Assembly: GCA_900128395.1 (NCBI GenBank)
Contig: LT649601.1
Coordinates: 1 to 18,685, forward strand
DNA length: 18,685 nucleotides
Origin: Stramenopiles sp. TOSAG23-2
Lineage: Eukaryota > Sar
Direction of reading: 5' to 3'
Both the position numbers and the translations under genes were made by a program. Under the pieces are notes generated by a model, which saw only the letters and a list, made by a program, of their open reading frames with translations, was not told where the DNA came from and did no database searches. Below, piece by piece: positions 12,701 through 18,530 of the stretch. How positions within the stretch are numbered: position 1 is the first letter of the stretch; each line of letters starts with the position of its first letter.

Positions 12701-12758
12701 AAGAGAGTTGATGATTGAGGAACAAAAGAAGGTCAGTGAACAAGGTGTTGGTATATAA
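402..12758 (+). CDS. Giant SH3 / DUF3638-DUF3645 ATPase-like / EF-hand / VPS13-VPS62-like protein (4118 aa)
   Basis: This is an uninterrupted 4118-codon gene; an in-frame TAA at 396 fixes the start at 402. Residues 10-66 form an SH3 domain (VLFNYDP, DGWSLGQ, GIYPSNYV), followed by a proline-rich motif (71-78) and a 9-Asn run (99-107). The body matches the DUF3638 family: PGGW (269-272), YIRIPLVLNFF (942-952), FDPRYLVFEF (2445-2454), P-loop MGAGKTT (2487-2493) and acidic box DEVD (2646-2649). A DUF3645-like segment starts at 2849 (LLAVPFNGKDVP...EFAHPDV). FSGTP (3020-3024), DQIHTTGMD (3151-3159) and RMRG (3187-3190) resemble later helicase motifs. A Glu-Gln tract covers 3362-3390. EF-hand-like loops begin at 3512, 3563, 3746 and 3782; the second is degenerate. 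The tail (about 3865-4060) has W-x-P repeats of VPS13/VPS62 (DUF946) type. No signal peptide or membrane span was seen. The cellular role is unknown; a calcium-responsive ATPase scaffold near membranes is inference. Confidence 0.9.
696..722 (+). repeat. Poly-asparagine run (AAT)9
   Basis: Nine identical AAT codons encode Asn 99-107, just after the SH3 domain and proline-rich linker. The homogeneous codons point to replication slippage, unlike the mixed-codon Glu-Gln tract at 10485-10571. It probably acts as a flexible linker. Confidence 0.85.
10485..10571 (+). repeat. (Glu-Gln)14-Glu tract inside the giant gene
   Basis: Twenty-nine codons alternate Glu and Gln strictly (residues 3362-3390). 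Synonymous codons are mixed (6 GAG, 9 GAA, 10 CAA, 4 CAG), so the amino-acid pattern is cleaner than the nucleotide repeat. The tract follows the ATPase-like core and precedes the EF-hand region. DUF3638-family proteins of other eukaryotes often carry Glu/Gln-rich stretches near this point (recalled, not searched). Confidence 0.9.
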
Positions 12759-13239
12759 TTTTTTGCATTTTTTTTATACGAGTATATACGAGAGTATATA
12801 TATTATATATACGAACTTCGTATGATATGTATATGCATAATATATACGATATCGTCGTCTCGTATATATATATTCAATATTTTTAAAAAAAACTTATTAT
12901 ACGAATATACTTCGTATTTTTTTATACAAAAAAAAATACAAATAATATATTTTCATTATATAATTTTAAAATTTACGCATTAATTTATTTTAAATTATTT
13001 AATTTTATAAAAAAATAATAATATATCATATAAATATATATATTTATACGATTGGTATTCTCGATTTTGAGAATATCAACACACTAGTGTGAGATAGATT
13101 ATTTCAGTTATTTTATTCTTTTGAAGAGTAGGAATTATCATGAGTAAATTAAAAATAAATTAATGCGTAAACTAAATTATTTATACGAACACTCGTAAAA
13201 AATATTTTACAAAAAATATCTCTCGCTCTTTCTGTCTTC
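12759..13239. terminator. Shared convergent 3' region of giant gene and dehalogenase-like gene
   Basis: This very AT-rich gap lies between two genes that end towards each other. No coding region is supported. It contains a long-range 20-bp inverted repeat (12972-12991 with 13152-13171). Nested inside are TATTCTC/GAGAATA (13056-13062 with 13069-13075) and the 12-bp palindrome CACACTAGTGTG (13080-13091). ATACGAA-C-TTCGTAT lies at 12809-12823. AATAAA polyadenylation hexamers occur on the + strand at 13154-13159, and on the - strand at 12984-12989 and 13112-13117. A role in 3'-end formation for both transcripts is inferred. Confidence 0.55.
12972..13171. repeat. 20-bp perfect inverted repeat around a 160-bp spacer
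   Basis: The left arm (12972-12991) is the exact reverse complement of the right arm (13152-13171, AAAATAAATTAATGCGTAAA). The 160-bp spacer holds two further small dyads. It could be a symmetric 3'-end element or a small MITE-like element with terminal inverted repeats; no target-site duplication is visible next to the arms. Confidence 0.8.
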
Positions 13240-14436
13240 TCACAATCGATGTTTATAATTCAAACCACCTTGAAATTTAGTGAAAAGTCCACCACCCGTT
13301 GTTTGAATAAACATTTGTATCAATGCAACCAATACATCTGGGCAGTCCTCTTGGACAAAATGACCTGCATTTTCAAGTTGAATAATTGGAACATCACCAT
13401 ATACAGCTCTAAAGCGTTGTGCTTTTTTTTCATTGAAAACTATAGCACGATCATGCTTGCCATATGCCAACCACACAGGTTTACCAGCAATTTTTGCAAA
13501 ATCTTCTATTGATGTTTTTTCAGTTGGAAAACTTTGTGCTTCTGGTGATAAGGCTAATTGTCCACATGCTTCCATGGGGAAATTTAATGCACCAACAGCC
13601 GACGCTTCTGTTGGAAATTGTGAACTATATGCTCTGCACCAGGTATCCGTCATATTCTCTTCACTTTGAAATCCAACTAAATGTTTCATTGTTTGGACTA
13701 CAGTGGAGCCAGAATTCAATAAGACTGTTTCCGTCCGTCCTTGTGGTGATCTACCATTACGATCCGAATATCGTGCTGGACATATATAATTTGGATCTTT
13801 TGGTAATCCATTCATAATCCATTGAAACCAACGTTGTCCTGGCTCTGCATTTCTTAATGCTAACATTTTTTCAAATCCTTGTCGCCCATATTTATCTCTA
13901 ACACCTGCCCTAGCAGTATTTTCATCTGTTGTCCTAGGAAAACCTATGCTTAAATAAAATATACGTGCAACTTTATCAGGTCGTCTTAAAGCATACTGTG
14001 TGCCAAGAATAACTCCCCAATCTTGAATGACTAATGTAACATTATCGACGTTTAAATGATCCAACAGATTCATTAAATTTAACGTATGACTACGTATACA
14101 ATACTCGCGGTCTGGTGGCGTCTCACTTTTTCCAAATCCCATATGGTCTGGAACAATAACACGGTGAGTTTTAGACAATGGAGTAATAAAATTTCGGTAC
14201 AAGTATCCCCATGTTGGTTCCCCATGGAGTAATACAATGGTTCCAGTAGATGCATTTTCAGATCCTTCCTCGACATAGTGTTGTTTGAATCCATTTCCAT
14301 GGAAGAAGTGTGGTTGAAACGGCCAAGTACCATCAAAATCTTCATCTTCCGCTATGCAATCCAATGTTGGGTCACTGGAAAATGGAGGAATGGAGCGATT
14401 TCCTGGATACGTTTCAATTGTACCTTGTTCCGTCAT
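13240..14436 (-). CDS. Haloalkane dehalogenase-like alpha/beta hydrolase
   Basis: This is a 398-aa cytosolic-type alpha/beta-hydrolase without a signal peptide. The oxyanion segment HGEPTWGYLYR (71-81) and the nucleophile elbow VIQDWG (136-141) are hallmarks of haloalkane dehalogenases related to bacterial DhlA. The visible catalytic set is Asp139 (nucleophile), Asp329 in YGKHD (acid) and His359 in NAGHF (base). Trp140, next to the nucleophile, is one halide-binding residue. The second cannot be placed; Trp203 or Trp206 in RWFQW are candidates. Such enzymes hydrolyse carbon-halogen bonds to alcohols; an epoxide hydrolase or other dehalogenase is the main alternative. It is longer than typical bacterial members (about 300 aa) because of an N-terminal stretch of about 40 residues and cap/loop insertions. 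The C-terminal HRL is only a weak resemblance to a peroxisomal signal. It lies convergent with the giant gene and divergent from the ceramidase gene. Bacterial origin by transfer is possible. Confidence 0.8.
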   Translation of the reverse strand: MTEQGTIETYPGNRSIPPFSSDPTLDCIAEDEDFDGTWPFQPHFFHGNGFKQHYVEEGSENASTGTIVLLHGEPTWGYLYRNFITPLSKTHRVIVPDHMGFGKSETPPDREYCIRSHTLNLMNLLDHLNVDNVTLVIQDWGVILGTQYALRRPDKVARIFYLSIGFPRTTDENTARAGVRDKYGRQGFEKMLALRNAEPGQRWFQWIMNGLPKDPNYICPARYSDRNGRSPQGRTETVLLNSGSTVVQTMKHLVGFQSEENMTDTWCRAYSSQFPTEASAVGALNFPMEACGQLALSPEAQSFPTEKTSIEDFAKIAGKPVWLAYGKHDRAIVFNEKKAQRFRAVYGDVPIIQLENAGHFVQEDCPDVLVALIQMFIQTTGGGLFTKFQGGLNYKHRL

Positions 14437-14521
14437 TTTATTTTTATTGCCTTCTTTTTTGGCATATGTTTAATTTTTATTTCTGGGATATGGTAATGTA
14501 TAATATAGATGATAGTTCTTT

Positions 14522-14552
14522 TGTGAGAATTATATTCTATATAATTCTCACA
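14522..14552. repeat. 14-bp perfect hairpin with 3-nt loop
   Basis: TGTGAGAATTATAT (14522-14535), loop TCT, then ATATAATTCTCACA (14539-14552). All 14 pairs are Watson-Crick. It lies 86 bases upstream of the dehalogenase-like start codon, so it may fall in that gene's promoter or 5' UTR. Confidence 0.85.
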
Positions 14553-14650
14553 TATATAGTCTAGATATTATGTTATATTTAATATAAATAACAATTTTTT
14601 CATATTGCCAGAATATTATTGTTGTTCATGTTAGACAAAGAAGAATCTTT

Positions 14651-14707
14651 TATTTACTACAGACGCTTCTTCGCGAAGAAGCGTCGAGCAAGCTCGACTA
14701 TTTACTA
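14651..14707. repeat. 9-bp direct repeats flanking a 39-bp palindromic insert
   Basis: TATTTACTA occurs at 14651-14659 and 14699-14707. Between them lies a 24-bp perfect palindrome (14662-14685; half-site GACGCTTCTTCG). It overlaps a 7-bp hairpin with AA loop, GTCGAGC/GCTCGAC (14683-14698). The insert is clearly GC-richer than its surroundings. The layout resembles a target-site duplication around a tiny palindromic insertion, but a regulatory dyad cannot be excluded. Confidence 0.75.
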
Positions 14708-14808
14708 TATGTACCACTGTGGTATGCTGGTATTATATGCCTGGTAGGAGCGTAGCTCTACCTGGATTGCCAGATTGCGACGAAGTGCAAGACTGGAGTC
14801 GTCTGCAC
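14660..14808. other. Hairpin cluster, possible structured RNA leader
   Basis: Six potential stems follow one another. They are 14662-14685 (12 bp, no loop), 14683-14698 (7 bp), TACCAC/GTGGTA at 14712-14724, GGTAGGAGC/GCTCTACC with one bulge at 14743-14762, CTGG/CCAG at 14762-14773, and GTGCA/TGCAC at 14785-14808 enclosing GACT/AGTC. No tRNA, rRNA or known RNA family was recognised. It lies about 180 bases upstream of the ceramidase start and may belong to its 5' UTR or be an independent noncoding RNA or mobile-element remnant. Confidence 0.4.
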
Positions 14809-14985
14809 ATCTCTCTGACGAAGACAAAAAACCCCGGAATATTTACATACTACAAAACCACAAAATTAAACACACACAAGGAAAAAGAAAAAATCATCAT
14901 AGATTATTTTATAGATATTTTATAGATAGTCTAGATAAATTTCAAATAAAGTATCGTAAAAAAACAAGAAAAGTAGACTGGACAC

Positions 14986-15819
14986 ATGGGATATTGGGGA
15001 GAAATTACCTCGGATTATGATTTTTGTGAAAAAAATTATAAAGTTTCATTTTATGTAGCAGAATTCTTTTCTGCCTTTAGCTCAATTCCAATAATTATTT
15101 ATGGCATGTATTTTTTAAATCAATGCGTACTTTACAAGCATGACTTTAAGATGTATTTATCAAGTATTGGTGTAATTGTTGTTGGCATTGGGTCGTTTCT
15201 ATTTCATGGAACTATGAAAAGGACTGGGCAAATGCTCGATGAAATACCGATGCTATGGTGTTCGTTATTTATGCTTTACACATCTTTATCGTTATTTAAA
15301 TTTTCAAATCCAAATTTTATACATTATATTGGAATTATATTATTATTTTTTGGGGGGTTTAATACCACATTATATTTTTATGGTGGTTTTGTATATTTTA
15401 TAGTTAGCTATATAATAACTGTTGCTTTAGTAATTTTCACGACAGTTTATCATTCACAACAACAATCAAGTGATAAGATATTAAAGATGTTTGCATATTA
15501 TGCAATAGGATTTTATGCAGGCGGATTTTTTTTATTATGGATTCCGGAGCAAGTAGGATGTGGGAATCAACTTTTGCAGAATAATAATAATAATAGGGAG
15601 AATGATAGTGGTTTTTCAAGTCTATCCGATTTGCCTGTACCACTTCATGCATTTTTTCATATTACTTCAGCTTTGGGTCCTTATTATTGGCTAACATTTG
15701 CGATCTATAAAGATTTATATATTAATAAGAAAAGAAAAGTTAATATTACATATCCAATCAATTGTTTCTCTCTTGGCGTGAGACTACCAGTTGTTGAAGC
15801 AAGTGTAAAACAGGTTTGA
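14986..15819 (+). CDS. Alkaline ceramidase (ACER/YPC1 family)
   Basis: This is a 277-aa multi-span membrane protein that hydrolyses ceramides to sphingoid base and fatty acid in the ER/Golgi. The family core is complete. GYWGEITSD at the start precedes the calcium site (Asp12, Phe13, Glu15, Asn17, Glu26, matching Asp19, Trp20, Glu22, Asn24 and Glu33 of human ACER3). The catalytic residues are Ser70, His74 and Asp85 in GSFLFHG...LDEIP. The zinc histidines are His74, His221 and His225 (PLHAFFHITSALG). Cys14 and Cys192 fit the ACER3 disulfide. Phe13 replaces Trp, which contributes only its backbone. A short Asn run (199-203) lies in a loop. The start is secure because GYWG follows Met1 directly. 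Length matches the family. The gene ends convergent with the leishmanolysin gene. Substrate chain preference cannot be read from the sequence. Confidence 0.95.
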   Translation: MGYWGEITSDYDFCEKNYKVSFYVAEFFSAFSSIPIIIYGMYFLNQCVLYKHDFKMYLSSIGVIVVGIGSFLFHGTMKRTGQMLDEIPMLWCSLFMLYTSLSLFKFSNPNFIHYIGIILLFFGGFNTTLYFYGGFVYFIVSYIITVALVIFTTVYHSQQQSSDKILKMFAYYAIGFYAGGFFLLWIPEQVGCGNQLLQNNNNNRENDSGFSSLSDLPVPLHAFFHITSALGPYYWLTFAIYKDLYINKKRKVNITYPINCFSLGVRLPVVEASVKQV

Positions 15820-16073
15820 ATTTTCAAAAAGCCGAAGATCATGCAAAAAAAGAAGCAGAAGGCAAAAGAGAGAAAAAAAAAGCGTCTACTTATTTAAAAC
15901 TACTGTACCAAGTCAATACATATCCTATCATATATTGTATATATGCATATCATAGTCTATGTAATATTTATTTTTTAATATTATATATAAAAATAGCATA
16001 TATAAAATGTTCTCTTACTCATATATGTATGTATAAAAATGTTCAAATTTTTATGATTGTGTGTACTTTTTTT
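15820..16073. terminator. Convergent AT-rich 3' spacer between ceramidase and leishmanolysin genes
   Basis: This 254-bp gap starts with an A-rich, Lys-codon-rich stretch and continues AT-rich. On the - strand an AATAAA hexamer (read as TTTATT at 15967-15972) lies about 100 bases past the leishmanolysin stop and is a plausible polyadenylation signal. No exact AATAAA was found on the + strand for the ceramidase transcript. No gene is supported here. Confidence 0.45.
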
Positions 16074-18074
16074 TTATAGCATAATAATACTTGCAAATAC
16101 ACAACTTAAAATCGTAGTTAAAGCTGTTGACGAGGATGAGCGGTTACTGCTATCCGCCTTTGTTGTATTATGTGTATCATCCTCTTTATTGTCGTTATCT
16201 TTTAAGCAGTCAGTGCCTGATTCACAGGGTATCGGACCAGTTGGAACCCCTCCACTATCTCCGATGTCTGGTAAGCCTGGTAAATTAACACCAACAACGT
16301 TTGTTGCGCATATGTCATCATATCTTGGACAAATAAATTTACCCAAGTATCCAGCGACTGTAATCTCCTGGCCATCTGAATAGCAATTGAATGGAATATA
16401 TATATCGTCCCTTTTACGCCTGATGGTTACTTGTATGGTATTATTGGCAAAACATTCCATTTGATAGCAATTCGGTTCATATTTATTATCGACCGGTGGT
16501 GTGTAACCGGCATCGAACAAACTTGAATAAGCACAAAATGATTTCATTCCAAATAAATCTCCCCTAGCTGTATCACCGTTTCCATTCCACTGTGCATCTT
16601 TACAATCCGTATTGCTATACATAGTGTACATAGGGCAAAAATCAACATGTTGAATGATACCTCCTTTTGTGGGCTGTGATGGAAAATATTGAAAAATACT
16701 AGGTAGATCTGCTGGCCATGTAGAAGAAATGGCACAATATCCATAACCTGTTAAATCAAATGTGCATGACTGTTCATTAGGTGTGGAACAAAAAGTATAT
16801 TTTGGAACTGACAAAGCTACACCCGTTGTGGGATTGATACATTTTTCATTCAAAAAATCACAACCTGCATTTCTACCAAACTTTAATGAATCTGCCATTG
16901 TATAATTAGCTTTATACCATCCCGTATCTTCAAACAATGCTAGCGTAAATTTGGATACTCTATTACCAGAATAATGATTATCAGCTAGTGGGGACATCAA
17001 CTCGTCGAACATAGTGCGCTCTTCCCAATGCGAACCGAGGCAACCACTACCGATTTGATCTTCCAACTCTGCGCCATTAATAGAGCTACAATTGTAATAT
17101 GCACGCGCTACTTCTTTCACTCTCTCTGTTGCTACCAAACGTACATTTTTACCACGTTTTGTTTCACTAGAAATAGTTGATGTACTTGGTACATCGATCG
17201 TTTGTGTAATAGGATTTGCTCCATTTGCACATGTATGCGATTGCAAAGCATGATTTGTAGTACGTTCCGAACCATCCGAATTACGCATCAAAGGCCAGGA
17301 ATCTGAAGTAAACCCTAGTGCATGGGCTATTTCATGCTTTGCAGTTTTATATTGTTGCCAATAATTAGCGTCTGTATCGTCAACTTGATTTGGACAGAAA
17401 TTAGAATAACCCATCACTGGTCTACCATTTGAATCTCTTCTACAATTAGCGGCATATGCTAAAGTGTCGCCACCACCATCCGAACTGCAGTCTGGTGTTG
17501 CGTCTGCTGTTACGTATAATATGTAGTCATATTCTGTTGTTCCTGCTCCGTCTTGTGCTGGTTTGTATTGCGGTTGCGGATCGTAAGCATGTTTATAATA
17601 TGCGTGTCGGGCTATATACTTCGTATCAATGGGTATATCTCCACAAAGATTCTCTGCAACAGGCAGTACTTGAGCACACAAGTCGGTGGTTGTCCACACG
17701 TGTGTGCAAGTCCCTTCAACTAATAATTTGTCCGGGCGACGTATAGATAAAGCTTGGCGCCAGTATTCCACTGAATTTGGTAATAATTTATCTTTTAAAA
17801 AAAGTCTCTTTATCGTATTTAAAGGACTATTTTCGAATTTATAAATAACTAAAATTCGTAATGGATTCCATGGTACACTATTTAAATTTCTTCTTTTCGT
17901 TCCTTTTACATAGTCGAACTTTGAATATAAGTCAGGTTTTGTTGATAACTTTGGTGCTGTGTTAATTTTATCTTTCACGTGACTATGTATACATTTATGA
18001 GAGTATACTTTGTAAATTGGTACAAAAACAGCAATTATAAATATTGTACTTGATATGATATTAAAGAATTTCAT
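16074..18074 (-). CDS. Leishmanolysin-like zinc metallopeptidase (peptidase M8, GP63-type)
   Basis: This 666-aa secreted protein is predicted to be GPI-anchored. Residues 1-25 form a signal peptide (hydrophobic FIIAVFVPI), with SHKCIHSH after it; Cys28 may act as the propeptide cysteine switch known in the family. The metzincin site is complete: HEIAH (His247, Glu248, His251), third zinc ligand His349 in GSHWEERTMF, and Met-turn Met360 in DELMSPL. The 11-residue step from His349 to Met360 equals that of Leishmania GP63. The gap between the second and third histidines is about 98 residues, longer than about 66 in GP63. Many cysteines lie in the C-terminal half. N-glycosylation sequons occur at Asn328, 390, 544, 636 and 644. 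The Ser/Asn-rich stem (640-650) followed by a hydrophobic tail (651-666) is a GPI signal. The likely role is surface or extracellular protein cleavage; the substrate is unknown. Confidence 0.95.
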   Translation of the reverse strand: MKFFNIISSTIFIIAVFVPIYKVYSHKCIHSHVKDKINTAPKLSTKPDLYSKFDYVKGTKRRNLNSVPWNPLRILVIYKFENSPLNTIKRLFLKDKLLPNSVEYWRQALSIRRPDKLLVEGTCTHVWTTTDLCAQVLPVAENLCGDIPIDTKYIARHAYYKHAYDPQPQYKPAQDGAGTTEYDYILYVTADATPDCSSDGGGDTLAYAANCRRDSNGRPVMGYSNFCPNQVDDTDANYWQQYKTAKHEIAHALGFTSDSWPLMRNSDGSERTTNHALQSHTCANGANPITQTIDVPSTSTISSETKRGKNVRLVATERVKEVARAYYNCSSINGAELEDQIGSGCLGSHWEERTMFDELMSPLADNHYSGNRVSKFTLALFEDTGWYKANYTMADSLKFGRNAGCDFLNEKCINPTTGVALSVPKYTFCSTPNEQSCTFDLTGYGYCAISSTWPADLPSIFQYFPSQPTKGGIIQHVDFCPMYTMYSNTDCKDAQWNGNGDTARGDLFGMKSFCAYSSLFDAGYTPPVDNKYEPNCYQMECFANNTIQVTIRRKRDDIYIPFNCYSDGQEITVAGYLGKFICPRYDDICATNVVGVNLPGLPDIGDSGGVPTGPIPCESGTDCLKDNDNKEDDTHNTTKADSSNRSSSSTALTTILSCVFASIIML

Positions 18075-18101
18075 AATATGGTACGTATGTAAGTGTGCAT
18101 C

Positions 18102-18123
18102 TGTGTACGTGTGTGCGTATGTG
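18102..18123. other. Alternating pyrimidine-purine tract (Z-DNA prone)
   Basis: Twenty-two bases alternate pyrimidine and purine without a break (TG, TA and CG steps). They lie 28 bases upstream of the leishmanolysin start codon. A shorter alternating run precedes it at 18081-18091. Such tracts can adopt Z-DNA under supercoiling; a role here is inference. Confidence 0.6.
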
Positions 18124-18478
18124 ATATCCTGATCTTGAACGAACAGACGTATAAAAGAACAAAAAACAATGTATTTGTAAATACTCTATATTTTATTTAC
18201 TACAACTACTTGGCTATTTTTATTATTTATTTTTATTTCAATCAGGTGCCAGTGTCTCTGGTACTACTTTACTTGTACCCCGAGTTTGTACTCTGGAATG
18301 GCACAATGAAATATTGGAATATGGTTATAAAATTTTTTGACCAGGTTATTATTTTTACGGCTATTATTACAGTAATAAAATTAAAATAGCAACAATACTC
18401 TGGCAAACGCAGAGTCTTCCGTCTTCCCACGGCTGAGATTTCCAGACGGCTAAAAAATGCTGGTGGTAAACTGGTAAA

Positions 18479-18530
18479 GCAGGCGGGCAGGCGGGCTGGC
18501 GGGCAGGCTGGGCAGGCCCAGCAGGCCAGG
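18479..18530 (+). repeat. GC-rich 8-bp minisatellite with G-quadruplex consensus and terminal hairpin
   Basis: Degenerate 8-9 bp units of the form GGCGGGCA/T are repeated in tandem. GGG runs at 18485, 18493, 18501 and 18510 are separated by 5, 5 and 6 bases, meeting the G3N1-7 four-run consensus on the + strand. The array ends in a 7-bp inverted repeat GCTGGGC-AG-GCCCAGC (18507-18522). It lies about 410 bases upstream of the leishmanolysin start, with the G-rich strand being that gene's template strand. Confidence 0.75.

Larger units (their letters stand above)
14437..14985. promoter_or_regulatory. Divergent 5' region of dehalogenase-like (-) and ceramidase (+) genes
   Basis: This 549-bp gap separates two start codons pointing away from each other, so it probably contains both promoters. 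It holds a 14-bp perfect hairpin (14522-14552) and a GC-richer hairpin cluster (14660-14808). The 160 bases or so before the ceramidase start are A-rich. Short open frames here (for example 14719-14925) show no recognisable domain or signal and were not called. Confidence 0.5.

Noticed and set aside
12811-12844. AACTTCGTAT string resembling part of a loxP half-site
   Set aside because: Only about ten bases match, there is no proper second inverted arm at the required spacing, and the AT-rich gap is full of TATACGA-like strings. It is best explained by chance.
14741-14808. Possible tRNA in the hairpin cluster
   Set aside because: No cloverleaf with T-loop GTTCRANNC-like bases, anticodon stem and 7-bp acceptor pairing could be drawn.
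14719-15020. Short + strand open frames across the hairpin cluster upstream of ceramidase
   Set aside because: There is no recognisable protein family, they overlap structured GC-rich repeats and an A-rich leader, and they conflict with the well-supported ceramidase start at 14986.
15816-16079. Lys-rich open frame overlapping the ceramidase stop, suggesting a frameshifted or spliced C-terminal extension
   Set aside because: It begins at TTG, not ATG, its composition is A-rich low complexity, and the ceramidase already has family-typical length with all catalytic residues. A CAG/GTTTGA junction is present but no supporting acceptor can be assigned.
18093-18389. 98-codon + strand open frame upstream of leishmanolysin
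   Set aside because: It has biased, low-complexity hydrophobic content, no recognisable family or motif, and lies in a likely promoter region with a Z-DNA-type tract. It could be real but there is no support.
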